Source: Heterocephalus glaber (Eukaryota > Chordata > Mammalia > Rodentia > Bathyergidae). Taken from it: a DNA stretch of 64,000 bases. Below are positions 1 through 11,200 of this stretch, in pieces (position 1 is the first letter of the stretch; every line of letters begins with the position of its first letter). Under the pieces are notes generated by a model that did not search any database, was not told the origin of the DNA, and was given only the letters and a program-made list of their open reading frames with translations. The stretch lies in assembly GCF_000247695.1 (NCBI RefSeq), contig NW_004624751.1, positions 23,665,873 to 23,729,872 on the forward strand. Reading direction: 5' to 3'. Made by a program: the position numbers and the translations under genes.

Positions 1-382
1 GCTTAATGCAAGTATCTTTGTTGCTTGTGTTTAAAACCCTTGTGTAATGATTGCTTTTCAGAGGTGTCTTCCAGATATGGCTTGTGTTTAGGTTTTGAAG
101 CTCTAATGACTCTGAGGCTATTTCATTTTCCTTATACCAGGAAGGAAAACTGATTAGACCAATAACAACATGTTAGGCCAAATGTTACAATCAGCAATAC
201 CACAGCATCAAGTGCAGCTTAGAACATGACAATTTGTGGTATGTATTAATCTATCACATTTAACTATGTGAAGTATAATCCCCTGTGCCTCTGTAGTGAG
301 GGACCAGGTAGCAGAAGAGCTGGAAGGTGGGGGGGGCGGGGGGTGGGAGATGGAATTGGGCCTTGCAAGTGTCTGCACAGCT
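1..382. other. non-coding, G-rich stretch near the end
   Basis: No gene seen. The only structure is a G-rich run at about 328-347 (GGTGGGGGGGGCGGGGGGTGGG-like) just before the tandem duplication. Short ORFs here have proline/serine runs caused by this low-complexity sequence and are not credible proteins. Confidence 0.6.
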
Positions 383-580
383 AAGCGGAGCACCAGATGA
401 AGTTGGGGCTCCAAGCCGCTACCGGGACCTCACCGTGCTGTGGGCAGGAACCGGAACACAGCCAAGGAGCCTGAGGCTGCTTGGCCGACCTGCGGAGAGA
501 AGCTCTGGATGAAGGCAGGGTTCCTAGCTGCTCCTGGGACCTCACCGTGCTGTGGGCAGGAACTGGAACCTGCATAGCTC
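383..580. repeat. two-copy tandem repeat, period about 112 bp, GC-rich
   Basis: The segment around 415-457 recurs at 527-569: GGGACCTCACCGTGCTGTGG is present in both copies at an offset of 112 bases, followed in both by GCAGGAAC then C/T then GGAAC. Similarity extends upstream (GATGAAG... at 397 and 508; GCGGAG at about 385 and 492). The unit is clearly richer in G+C and CpG than its surroundings. I do not recognise the family. It could be two units of a minisatellite or a local duplication. No reliable coding frame runs through it. Confidence 0.75.
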
Positions 581-814
581 ATTTAGAAGTGGATACGTGG
601 TTGGAAAATTAGAAGGAAAATCTTTAGAAATTTCAAAGAACAAGAGTAATTTACTTTTCTCTGTTTAGTGTTTTAGAGGGATGATAGCAGTAGAGTCCAC
701 ATTTGCTGGGTCTTTTTTGGGATTGTAGTTCTGAGGTTTCTACATACTCAGCTTCAAGTGGAGGAAGAAGAGTTGATTAATTGACCTTTGAAAGCTGTAC
801 CTGAGATGGTGGGA

Positions 815-955
815 GTATCACACTGGGAAAAATCTGGGTTCCAGTCAGGCCTGGAATTGAATCACAGTTGTTTCCAGCTGTAAGACCTGGGTAAAGTCAT
901 ATAGCCAAATCTTGACTTTCTTCAATTTATCTGTAAAATGGGAATAATATTTTGC
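815..955 (+). repeat. MIR SINE fragment
   Basis: Degenerate MIR order is visible: a 'ctgggttccagtcaggcctgg' like core, then 'ctgtaagacctgggtaaagtca', then 'caatttatctgtaaaatggg'. The last motif is the typical MIR 'ctcatctgtaaaatggg' block. This is an old mammalian-wide insertion. Confidence 0.65.
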
Positions 956-974
956 CTGATATGCTAGAGATCCC

Positions 975-1475
975 TGGTGTGTTGGTCAGCTTTCTGTTGT
1001 GATGATGAACTACCTGAGATAATCGACTTATAACGAGAAAAAGCTTATTTTGGTTCACAGTTTTGGAGTTTTCAGTCCATGAGTGGTTGGCCCTGTTGTT
1101 TTGGGTCTGTGGCAAGGCAGCCTATCATGGCAAGATTAGAGCAGAGAAAAACTGTTTACATCAGGAGCTGGAAAAGAGAAAGGAAAAAAGGGGAGGGAAC
1201 TGAATCAAATTTCCCCATAAGGTCAATATTGAACCTCACCATTGAATTTGATTCGGTTCTTGTCTAATTCAGTTTTCTACCAACATCCTGGAAAGAATTA
1301 AGTTTGTGAGCCAAGGCACCACTGTATTTGGGTTCCAAAGTTCCTTTCAAGGGCATGGGCTAATGACCTAAAAGCCTCCCACTCAGTCCTACCACCTCCC
1401 TATAGTACCACCCTGGGAGTCAAACCTTTAACACACTGGCCTTTGGGGACACTTAAGATTCAGCACCTGAATTAT
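975..1475 (-). mobile_element. ERVL-MaLR solo LTR, antisense
   Basis: The layout is that of a MaLR LTR read in reverse: 'gtgttggtcagctttctgttgtgatg', 'acctgagata', 'cttattttggttcacagttttggag', a purine-rich middle, then 'cctcccactcagtcctaccacctccc' and a terminal block with 'cctttggggacact'. No second LTR or internal region is present nearby, so it is probably a solo LTR. Exact subfamily (MT, ORR1 or MST-like) cannot be assigned by eye. Confidence 0.65.
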
Positions 1476-1704
1476 AGTACCTGACACATACCATCAAGAG
1501 TACTTATATTATGTATAATAATAAATAAGAAAGGAAGAGGTAAGCAACCATATCTGGCTGACCCACATGAAAACTTTTGGAGGCTTGGAATTCTCTATAA
1601 ATTTCTTAAAGATGTTCTGGCTCCCAGTTAAAACCTAGGTTTTATTCTACAAGTAGATCCACAGTCCAAAGAAGATTAAAAAAAATTTTTTTTTGAACTC
1701 TCAG

Positions 1705-1853
1705 AGCCAGGTGTGGTGGCACACACTTGAAATCCCAGCACTCGGGAGGCTGAAGCAGGAGGATTGCCACACGTTTGAGGCCAGACTAGGCTATATAGTG
1801 AGCTTGAAGCCAGCCTGAATTACACAGAGAGACCCTGTCTCAAAAAAATAAAA
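1705..1853 (+). mobile_element. B1-type SINE
   Basis: A 7SL-derived SINE beginning 'gagccaggtgtggtggcacacact', with 'aatcccagcactcgggaggctgaagcaggaggattg' and ending 'gagaccctgtctc' plus an A-rich tail. The middle has two related 'gccagactaggctatatagtgag / gccagcctgaattacacagagag' segments, the internal quasi-duplication typical of rodent B1. Confidence 0.92.
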
Positions 1854-2261
1854 TTCTCAGAATCCTCTAATAAAATGAATCAATATGGATCGTTTCTGCC
1901 AGCAGCAGAGAAATCCACCTTACTTCACACTAGTCTTTGAACATTAGGCATGGGGGGGGGGTCAGAAAAAGATCTTTGCAGATGTGATAACCTCGAGGCC
2001 CTCAACACTGTGCCTCTGCATGTTTTCTGCTAATGCTAGACCACAGCTTCCTTTTACAAGTTTCCACATGGCTCCACTGCAGCAACAGGGTGCCAGGGTG
2101 CAAAAGAGAGAGACTCTGATATCCAGAAGCCTCTTCCTCTGCACCTGGAGAGAGAACTGTTTTGAATACTCCACAATATTCAGCTGGCACAAGGCAATGA
2201 TGTTGCGTCTTGGGGGCGGCCAACCAGATGCCTCATAAAGCATGTGGGTAGGACAGATTAA
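1854..2261. other. non-coding; short poly-G run
   Basis: Contains a run of ten G at 1952-1961. A 136-codon minus-strand ORF (1962-2372) spans this segment and runs into the adjacent L1 3' end; it has no recognisable domain and looks like chance. Confidence 0.6.
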
Positions 2262-2492
2262 AGCTGCACAATTTCTTAATTTAAAGAGAAAAATAAGGGG
2301 TAGATAATAGGAAATAGGGAGGTAGACCTTTTGTAGATGGGAAGCAGATCTAGGGATGGAGGGGGAGGGCAAGGAGAAAAGGGAAAAGGAAAATAAAAAG
2401 ACCTAGATGCGCTATATGTGTACACGTAGCAACTCCCCACAATGAATGTATTATGTATTGCAAATATGTACTAATTAAAAAAAACGCACAAT
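2262..2492 (+). mobile_element. L1 3' UTR fragment, sense
   Basis: A purine-rich tract (gggaggtagacc..., gggatggagggggagggcaagg, gggaaaaggaaaat) is followed by 'ctatatgtgtacacgtagcaactccccacaatgaatgta...gcaaatatgtactaatt' and an A-tail. The same order (purine tract, 'actatgtgcatgcacctactcc', 'gcaaacatgtac', A-rich tail) occurs at 46.13-46.29 kb, so both are 3' ends of one L1 group. Confidence 0.75.
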
Positions 2493-4779
2493 TTCTAATT
2501 CAGAGAGCCCTTGGGCTAGAGGTTCTCATAATTTTCCACCCCAAGATCCACTGTACCTCCTTTCTGTCCTTACCCCTTACATGAGAAGATAGTGAGCAGC
2601 AGCAGAAGGTGGAAGTCATCAAGGAGATCTGAGTTCTAGGTCTGGCTCTGTGCTGTGTCACCTTGGGTCCCTGCTACTTCTCCCAGGCCAGTGTTTATAT
2701 CAGTGAGTAGGAAAGGTCACAGAAGGCTCTCTACACTAACTGCCTGAACCTTACAGTCCAGGGACACATAGCAGCTCACCTGCTGGGCCCACGGGACCCT
2801 GCACACACAGGCCGAACCCTATGGTGGACCAAGTGCCCAGCACACATGCCCGGGACTCTACTCTTCAGCTCCCCTGGTTGCCTCAGAGACTTCCCTTTTG
2901 CCACCCACCCTCAGTGTGGGGCAGAGGGTGCTGAGAGTACTCTGCTCAGAAAGGAAGTGAGAGGAGGCAGAGTCTGTGGCAAGAACTGGAAGCAATGGGA
3001 CATTTGAGGAAGGTAGACAGGATGGAGCAACAGAAAATTTGCATTTGTTTATTGCCTGATGGAAATGGAGACCAGGTTGCTGGGGCCAGAGATTATCACT
3101 AAAATACCATTTCTGGGACAGCAGTTGAGGGCTCCATTCTTCAAAATTTTCCTACTCTGCTGCGGGGCTTTTGCATGAAACCTTTTAACACAGAGTGCTC
3201 AGTTCAGAGTGGGCACAATGCTCTAGACGCTGGCCTTCCTGTTGGGCTGGGGAGGCTGCCAAAAGCGGCTCATTGTGTTTTTTGACTGTGGAGTTTAGTG
3301 AAACCTATGATGTCACTCTCAAATTTTTTTTCTTGCAGTCCACCCTTGAACAACAAGTCTCATAGCCACAATGGCGGCTGCAGAAGCTGAAACAAAAGCT
3401 GGGTCAACACATGGGAAGTGAAATAAAGAATTAAAAGAGTTTTTATATGAAACACTCATCCACACAGCACCTTCATTATGTGGATATTCCAGATGAATGG
3501 CTTGATTCTTGAATATAGGTACATTTAAGACAATGAGCTTTTGTGATCTGTAAAATACTCAGCCTAGTGTAGAAGCGCTCAATGGTGCTAAAAATACAAA
3601 TTATGTTCCATAAAAAATTTTTCATGGGTTCTTAGAAATGACTGCCATCCTTAGCATGTGAAGCAGCAGATGGACTTGTATCATATTCCCCTGGCAGTAA
3701 GGACACAGGCAGAGATTTCTTTCTTACTCCATTGCTTTTCTTAATGACACATAAGAAGCATCATGGAATTTGATGCTTTTGCTTATCACTACTCGACTAA
3801 ATTTCGTTTGAATTTCTCCTGTTAGGGAAGTGAACTTAGATCATTCCTTTAATGAGGCAGGAAGGGGAAATTCCAATTTTCTGCCTGAGTTCAGCACAGC
3901 CTCCCCTAAGGGATGAGGGGTCTGGATGCTGAGCAGGCCACCAACTTGAACTTGGAAGAAGCAGCATCAGCAAATCTGGAGGCTCAGCCCTATGATGGAA
4001 ACAAATCCCCTGAAAAGCAGAACAGAATCCACTCTGAAAAAGCCCTTGGCTGCTGTGACAGCTCCCATGGCCACCATCTGCTATAGTAATACTTGCCCCC
4101 TCCAGCCCATGACATACTCCCAGTTTCTTTTGGTAACCTTCCCATGTGAGTAGTGTCGCCTAAATTGGGAGGCTGTAAGCTATAAATAATGGCTTTAGCA
4201 TCCCTACTCAAGCCAAATGCAGAATTCTCTGGAATTGGCCCCAGCAAAGGCAGGAGCAGGTTGTTTTTTCATCTACTTCCTTGTCCCTTTTCCTTCTCTT
4301 GTATTTAATTCTTTCCTCCCAATCCTTTTCCCTTCCCCAGGCATCTGGTGCTCTCTTGTGTCACAAGTTGCATCTGAGAAACAGCTCAGAGCAATAATCT
4401 ACCTTCTACCTTAATGGAAACTGTAGTTTGAAAGAAAACCACAGGAAAAGAGCTGTGGTCATTTCAGAAGAACAGAGTTTTTAAAGGGTGGCTTAGCAGG
4501 TACTCAGCATTGCCAGCTTCAGGGCCAATGACATAGTTTGGAAAGGTGGCTGTAGAATGCTTGCCCTTCAAATCAGATCATCTAGGTCATTCACTACACA
4601 TTAGTGGGCAGGGTTGGCACTGACACAAACTAATTTCTAATCCTGCTTTCAGAGTTGCAGTGCCCAAGACCTGGGACTGTTGGCATTTAATAGGCTGCAC
4701 TGGAGACCTTTTCTTCAGACATTTTGGTGTAGTTTCTTTTGATTTCTATTTTTAGCATAAGCTTCAAAGCTGATTCTAA
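2493..4779. other. non-coding; one MIR-like core, otherwise nothing recognised
   Basis: A short MIR-like core lies at about 2,625-2,695 ('tgagttctaggtctggctctgtgctgtgtcaccttggg'). The rest is unannotatable single-copy or highly decayed sequence. Short ORFs at 3,990-4,414 have no recognisable motifs. Confidence 0.5.
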
Positions 4780-5280
4780 CTATAGGGGATTGAATGTCTT
4801 AGTTCAAACTGTTGTCACAGAATACCATAACCAAGGTGGGTTAAATGTTAAGTATTTATTTTACACAGTTGTAGAATATGAGAAATCCAACATCAAGATA
4901 GTGGCTGATTTGTTTCCTGGTTTAAGAGTGTCTTCTTGGCTTGAAGATGGGTGCTGGGTCATTGCATCAGAGAAAGAAAGGGAGGAAGGGAAGGAGGGAG
5001 GGGACTAAGAAGGGAGGGAGAGACAGAAGGAGGAAGAAGAAGAGGAGCAGAAGGAGGAGGAGAAGAAGGACAAGGGGAAGGGAAAGGGGAGGGGGGGAAG
5101 GGAAGGGGGAGGGGAAGGGGAGGGGAAGGGGGAGGGGAAGGGGAGGGGAAGGGGGAGGGTAGGGTAGGAGGGGGAGGACAGAGGATAGGAGAGAAGGGAG
5201 AGATTCTCCTTTGGTCTTTTCTTACATAGACACTAATTCTGTCATGGAAGACCCCACCCTCCTGATCTCTTCTAAACTAA
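4780..5280 (-). mobile_element. ERVL-MaLR LTR, antisense, with polypurine insert
   Basis: The left half reads as reverse MaLR LTR: 'ttagttcaaactgttgtcacagaataccataaccaaggtgggttaaatg', 'tatttattttacacagttgtagaatatgagaaatccaa'. The right end is 'gacactaattctgtcatggaagaccccaccctcctgat'. Between them is the 240-bp polypurine tract listed separately, in the position where such LTRs have a short GA-rich stretch. This LTR is therefore probably expanded internally. Confidence 0.6.
4966..5205. repeat. polypurine (GGGGA/GGAAG)n low-complexity tract
   Basis: About 240 bases of almost pure purine on the + strand, beginning with AAAGAAAGGGAGG-type units and becoming regular GGGGAAGGGGAGGGG units around 5,085-5,160. 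Any reading frame gives Gly/Arg/Glu/Lys low-complexity peptide, which explains the apparent ORFs here. Confidence 0.9.
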
Positions 5281-5344
5281 ATACCTCTCAAAAGCTTTAC
5301 CTACAAATATTTTCATATTGACGGTTGGTGATAATAAATTTTGG

Positions 5345-5515
5345 GGGGTATGAACATTTATTTAGTCAGTAACATTAGGTGAATCACTGCTGAAGAGCTT
5401 GTTTTCTTCATCTGTGAACTGCAGATGATGATAGGACCTACTCTCAGGGTAGTTTTAAGGATTGGAGGAGACGGTATGTGCAAAGTGTCTGGAACTTGGT
5501 AAAGACTTGATCACT
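5345..5515 (+). repeat. MIR SINE fragment
   Basis: Shows 'gtgaatcactgctgaagagcttgttttcttcatctgtgaactg', then 'aggacctactctcagggtagttttaaggattggagga' and 'gcaaagtgtctggaacttggtaaa', which follow the usual MIR 3' order (Ctgtaaaatg / GTTGTgaggattaaa / gcacagtGcctggcaca). Confidence 0.6.
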
Positions 5516-5928
5516 TGTACGTTATTCTTTCTTTTCATTCTTTTCATATGGTAACATGTCAACTTCATATCTTAGAATTATAGAAACTTACAACTAAAGG
5601 AAAGCTTGTAAATTAACTAATCCTCTTTCTTTTCAGGTAATGAACTGAGGTTAGAAGTACATATGTTAAAAAAAAGCTTCCCAGTGTTTTAGCAGCTTAA
5701 CAGGTCGAGAACCTGGTCTGTTGTTCTGAAGCCTGGTCTATTATTCATTCAATAAGCTCATCATGCCTCAAGTTCTACTTGTTATTTTAGCTACAAAACC
5801 CACCATTTCACATTTTTCCTTTAACAGGGAATTTGTGCTCATGAATTAAAAGAATATTTGTCTCTTAGGTAAAAATTGAATACCTAAATATTGAGGATGA
5901 AAATGTCAAATGAGTAACATTTGCATTC
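5516..5928. other. non-coding, nothing recognised
   Basis: AT-rich sequence without credible ORF or repeat signature. A MIR-like trace ('tttcaggtaatgaactgaggtt') is visible near 5,633-5,653. Confidence 0.5.
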
Positions 5929-5943
5929 AAAATCAGGCCAAAT

Positions 5944-6050
5944 TTGGGGCCGGCGATTTGGTTTAGAAACTAAATCAGTTTCTCTGCCTGCTGCGCAAGA
6001 ACAAGTATCCGAGTTCAATCCCCAGTGCCAAATGAAAAAAAAAAAAAAAA
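5944..6050 (+). mobile_element. ID SINE (variant internal sequence)
   Basis: tRNA-derived SINE: 'ggggccggcgatttggtttag', an altered middle, 'tgcctgctgcgcaag', B-box-like 'gagttcaatccccagtgcc' and a 20-base A-tail. It is flanked by a perfect target-site duplication AAAATCAGGCCAAAT (5,929-5,943 and 6,051-6,065). The A-box half is diverged from the other ID copies in the window. Confidence 0.93.
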
Positions 6051-6065
6051 AAAATCAGGCCAAAT

Positions 6066-8009
6066 GTATTTTTCTTGGGGGAAAAGTAACACTAATTCTT
6101 ATAGGCACAGGGGATGTGAATAAAAGCATCACACAGTTCTTGTGATCAGATATTGCAAGATTCATCTTAGATATACAGCAGTACACATACAATCAACAGA
6201 AAGCTCCAAAACCTCATTAGATCTCATCAATATTATAAAGAATGAGAAGGAGTGGGACAGTCAGGCATGGCTGGGGGTGGTGAAGGGAGGGTAAGTTGCA
6301 GGAGAACAAGAGACAGAGAGGCCAAACTTGACTTTGGTTGTTCAACCTCTATCTGGGAAGGAAGAGGGGCCGCATCATCCATAACTTGATGCACTGAGTT
6401 TTGAAAGCATATATGTTCCAGTTATGAAGATAAATGGAGTGAAAGTCACTTAATTCTAGTCCTACAACGAGCAATAATGCCAGGTTCTCTAAAGTAGCTG
6501 CTCAGTCTATATTTCCATGCCGTATTCACAGAGATTGGACTGACCTCAGAAGACACATACAGAGCTCCTGGATACTTACATGGCTCAGTGTTCTCTTGCT
6601 TATTCCTCAATCTCCTATGAGCTGAAACCCTCCAGAGATGAATCCATTGGTGGGTGCTGATGACTTCAAATATCAGAGCTTACAATGGGGAGGCCTTGGT
6701 TTGCCCTTGGGAGAAATGCCACTTAGAAAGGTGATTTGGCCTTAAGCCTGACAGCCCTTCTGGTGACACTTTCAACTTGACAGAATCTCCATTCAAGCTT
6801 TTTAAGATGTAATCAGGGCAACTATTTATATATGAAGTAAATGAACTACATTTCCTACAACTATATCAAAGCTTAATTTTAACCTATTTTTCTGAGCTCC
6901 TGCTCTCCCTTCCCCTCCCAATTCCTGTTTTGCTTTTAAAGTCAAAATCTGCTTATCAGTCTAACGAGTCAAAACAATCTTGAGAACATAGAGTGTGACT
7001 TACCTCCTTAGTCTCACTTATCTGTGATGAACATATCTTGAATGAAATGAAAATTATTATGGTATTTTCTAAGAAGGAGTCATTTCTGGATGTGTTTCTG
7101 AGAAGCAATGAATTTAATAATAAATATATTTGTCTTTATGTAATTTATTTGTCTTTAATATGTAATATGAAAATATTTGTCTTAATAATGATAATATTTT
7201 ACTTGATGGCCATACCCTAAGCAGGGAAAGAATGTGATATGACATAAGATCTCCCATGGGATGAGAGGAAGAGATAAAAAATACAAGAATATTGATGACA
7301 AAATGGCTCTTGTAACAATAGTAGTATCCCCCATATATGTATATCATGCACATGTATTATTCCTACTATATGAGACAAGGGAGAAGGATGCACTCCTTAC
7401 CTTTAGCTATACAGGCACAAACTGGAGAATTCTTGGCTTTGGATGAATGTTCTGATGCCACTAATGCACTTTAGGATGCTTTGGAATTCTAGGTGACTAT
7501 CAATTTAGAATCTAGAGTATCACACAGAACTATCTGATGTTTCTAAACCACCGCCTCTCAGCAACCCCTCTGACCAGAATTATGTTGTCTACTTAGTAGA
7601 GAGATATTAGTTTATTAATTGCCATTGTTGAAGAATTATTCTGTGCAGGCCAATCTTGGAGATTCTAGAGAAAATTTACAGATATGATCTATGCTGTGGT
7701 GGTCACAGTTAATAAATAACAATACTGATACAAAGGATAGCTCCTTTTCAGTGAAACAGCAATCACTATTCTAGATAGGAGCATACAAAGATGAATTCAA
7801 CATATCCCGTGTCATCAAAGAACTCAGTTTAACAACTCAGCATCATCCTCAATGCTCTGTGATCGATGATGAATAATACAGCCTTCCCAGCTTGCCTCAC
7901 AAAGCTGTCAAGAAGGTTAAACACTGTAGTGGGTGTGAAGTGACATACATTTGTGTTGGGATAGGGTTCCTGTACTTCAAGGGTGCAATCAAGTAGATAA
8001 CTAGTTAAT
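6066..8009. other. non-coding, nothing recognised
   Basis: AT-rich sequence with no credible gene. Short ORFs around 7,038-7,446 are AT-rich hydrophobic strings without motifs. No clear repeat family identified. Confidence 0.5.
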
Positions 8010-8215
8010 GTAAGTAATAATAGTAATAGCTTGCATTTATTGTGGGTCTACTATTTATCAGAAACTGTACTATGTGCTTTGAGTTTACCCCTTACAACTT
8101 TATCCTAATAATTAATGGGATAATCAATTATCCCAGTTACTGAGAAGAGTTTAGGGTCAGAGAAAGTGAGTTGATATTCATCACTTGGGTGAAATATTAT
8201 GGGATATGGATGCAA
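8010..8215 (+). repeat. MIR-type fragment
   Basis: Reads 'aatagtaatagcttgcatttattgtgggtctactatttatcagaaactgtactatgtgctttgagtt', then 'cttacaactttatcc', 'ggataatcaattatcccagttac'. This follows the known 'aatagctaacatttattgagcacttactatgtgccaggcactgtgctaagc...' ancient repeat order. Confidence 0.7.
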
Positions 8216-8482
8216 ACTCAGTCTGACTCTATAGAATTTTCTGTTTCATTTGCACAGTAATATAGAAGGCTGTGTTTTATTACCAATAAGGACAGATTCT
8301 CTGATGTCATCAGCAATATTTTCAGAAATACAACTCCCTCATGATGTGCACTTTAGTAGGAAAGTATTTATTAAGATAGATTCACCCCTGAAATATACAA
8401 ATTTGAATAAAGAATGTATAATGGGTCAAACACAATGGAATCTTATTTCTAATGTAATATGCTACCGAGTGTTTTGTTTGTT

Positions 8483-8566
8483 TCCTTTTTGCAGCACTGG
8501 GAATAAAATCTAGGGCCTCATGCATGCTAAGCATGTACTCTACAACTGAGCTACATCCTTAGCAAC
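8483..8566 (-). mobile_element. ID SINE, antisense, older variant
   Basis: Reverse-oriented ID: 'gcagcactgggaataaaatctagggcctcatgcatgctaagcatgtactctacaactgagctacatcct'. It has the classic 'ctctaccactgagcta' A-box complement rather than the 'ggttccgctgcc' middle of the younger copies, so it belongs to an older ID group. Confidence 0.85.
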
Positions 8567-10588
8567 TAAATAGTACTTTTTGATTGCAGGTCCTAGTGAT
8601 GATTTCAGGATGCAGGCTCCCACTATCTTGTGGCCATGTGGCTTCCAGCGTGGCCATTTTCCTGTGGCTTCCAGGGTGGTCATGTTTGCTGTGTTGGGTT
8701 GATATATGGGGCAAGTGCAAGGATTACTGTGTGTGAATGTTTCATTATGTGGTCCTATGAGTGGTGCAGATCCCTCACAACCCACAGGTCAGAGTTTAGG
8801 TTCATGGTCATACCTAGATATCAGGAAGCTGGGAGGTGAGGTCTAGCTGCATGTCCAGGAAAAAAGAAGCAAGAAGCTCCTGGTCTCTGCCCGAGGGTAT
8901 TCTTGCCACACTCAAATACTGAGAAACTTAGCTTGGCAGCACCAAGATAACCTGCAAATGGGAGCATGTTGTTCTGAGGATAGTACTAAGGTTTGTGCTG
9001 GTGTATTTTGTGAAGAGAAATATGGAGGAAATTTCTGAAAGAGAGAGATGTAAATGATAGGTCAGGAGAGACAGATTCAACACAATTCACATTGCAAGAG
9101 TTTTCTCTATAAACTCATGAAAGAGTTTGTTTGTTGATGATATCTCTATATCTGACCTAGCTTCTAAGTAGGGCATGGAAAAATATCTTAAGTAGTTTTC
9201 CTGTGGACTTTAGAGAATACTGGAAGATCAATGTGACCTGGAATCTCATTTTTTTGCCCTAATGTTCATTTAACCTTTAGGATTAGAGATAATGGACTTA
9301 CTAGTCATCAGGTGAGAGAACAAGAGGGTGGCAAAGAGACGAAGTTGACCATTGGAGCTTGAATAGAGATCATTGTTTCTTTTTTCCCAGATTCCTGTTC
9401 TTTTCCTCATTTCCTTTTGCTGAATATGACTTCTTTCTCTAAGAGAATATTTGGACAGATCTCTTACCTCATGGCTCTCTCCTTCATCATCTAAGTTATG
9501 CAAAATGTCAGTTATGGACATGTTGTATGGAAACTCCATAGGGAAAAGAGTCACAGCCCCCAGACACAACCATAAGGAGGTGACATGATTTGTGCACTTT
9601 CGACTTTTCTTTTGTTATGTGTCTTCGCAGACTGATTCCTATCCTGAGTTTATTTCTAGCTTTCTTGGTTGGAAAAACAACTGATAAGGGAATCTTTATA
9701 CAACCTTAGCTGTGGTGTGGGAGTGAGGGTGGGAATTAGTGTTCAGATCTTCACATATCTTCAGATCAAATCCTCATACAGGATTTCTGGTCCCTCAACA
9801 ATTGCTGGGGGCAATACCTTGGGCAGGCCTATGTTCTTCAGAAGCTAGGGATAATTTAAAGTTCTTAAGATCCATCTTCTCAGATGAAAGTGGATGATTT
9901 TATCCCATGGCTGAGTGGGATCCATTTCATTATACATATGGAACAAATCACTAGATAAAATTTACAATTTCTATTACCCCAAATGATTTTTTTGCAGATC
10001 TGAAACTCTCTACTTTAGATGCGTACTAAGTTCAGTAACTGGTAAATACTGAAGGTATACTGAGAGTGGTGCTGGGGTTGGCGCATTTGATCCACATTTA
10101 AAGATGAAAACAAAGGTTCTGGACATTTTTATGCTCTAGACATTAACAGATTTGTTGGCACATGGAAAGTCTGAAGTCTCAAGTGGAGTAAACAAGTAGC
10201 CAACAATTACAATGCAGTTTCTACCACACTATGGTGCTGCTTCATAGTGTGCATAAAAACCATCTCAATCCCCTCAACACTCACTATTTGCTCCAGAGCT
10301 GTCCATTTGAATAGTCCCATTGTATGCTACAATATTGTTCTGTTATATACTCACAAGGCAAAATTATCTTGTGTTCTAGTGAACAGTCTTTATTTGAATC
10401 CAGATGGATTATGTTTCTTACCTCTTATTCACAGCAAATTGGCCTCTGCTCTGTAAAATCTAAAATAAAATATAACAGCACACCCACACAAGGCCCACAG
10501 TATACCGTGAGTAGCAAGCCGAGAATCACTCGGCCGAGAATCACTGTGGGTACCTCTCTGCACCTGTCGATATCTGAATAGCTCTCCT

Positions 10589-10590
<2 letters not shown>
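8567..10590. other. non-coding, nothing recognised
   Basis: No credible gene. Around 8,630-8,690 there is a short internal repeat ('tggccat...gtggcttccag' twice). Short ORFs at 8,540-8,839 and 9,270-9,569 have no recognisable domain. Confidence 0.5.

Positions 10591-10624
<34 letters not shown>
10591..10624. repeat. (TG)n microsatellite
   Basis: Seventeen uninterrupted GT units. It produces the His/Thr run in the minus-strand ORF over this site. Confidence 0.98.
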
Positions 10625-10626
<2 letters not shown>

Positions 10627-10779
10627 GGATTTGAGGAAATGTTTGTGAAAAATATTGGAGTATAAGGGATTTCTAGAAAGGATTGACTATACAATGATAA
10701 CCAATAAGTAGCTAAGGAGTGGCACAGGCTGCTTTGTATTATGGAGAATCTTGCAGGTTCATTTTTATCTCCCAAATAC

Positions 10780-11200
10780 ATATATTGTAGTCTTGGTACC
10801 TGTGATTGTGACCTTATTTGGAATTAGAACTGTGCAGATATGATTAAATGAAGATGAGGTCATCCTGGATTATGGTAGGCTCTAAGTCAAAAAGTGTGGC
10901 ATTATAAGAAGAGCTAAATTGGGTCACAGGAACACAGAGATATGAAGGGATAATGCCATTCAGTGATGGAGCCAGAGGTTGGAGTGATGTAGTTGCAAGT
11001 CAAGGACCCCAGTAACCACCAGAAGCTAGAAGAGAGTCATGGAATAGACTTTTCCTCAGAGGCCCCAGAAGCTACCAAGTCAGCTACCATTTTAATTAAG
11101 AGCCTGTAGCTCCTAGAGCTGTGAGAGAAAACTATCTGCTGTTTGAAGCTACTGAATGTGTGGTGCTTTGTTATGACAACAGTGCTAGGAAAAAGATACA
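10780..11200 (+). mobile_element. ERVL-MaLR / MLT1-like LTR, sense
   Basis: Diagnostic order of a well known mammalian LTR: 'gtgaccttatttggaattagaactgtgcagatatgattaaatgaagatgaggtcatcctgga', 'cattataagaagag', 'gttggagtgatgtagttgcaagtcaagg', 'accaccagaagctagaagagag', 'agagctgtgagagaaaactatctgctgttt', 'gtggtgctttgttatgacaacagtgctagga'. It is old and diverged. Subfamily not resolved. Confidence 0.75.

Noticed and set aside
1962..2372. 136-codon minus-strand ORF
   Set aside because: Its start lies in an L1 3' UTR and no domain is visible; no splice or promoter context. Chance ORF.
4941..5229. Arg/Gly/Glu-rich ORFs
   Set aside because: Translation of a polypurine low-complexity tract that is open in several frames.
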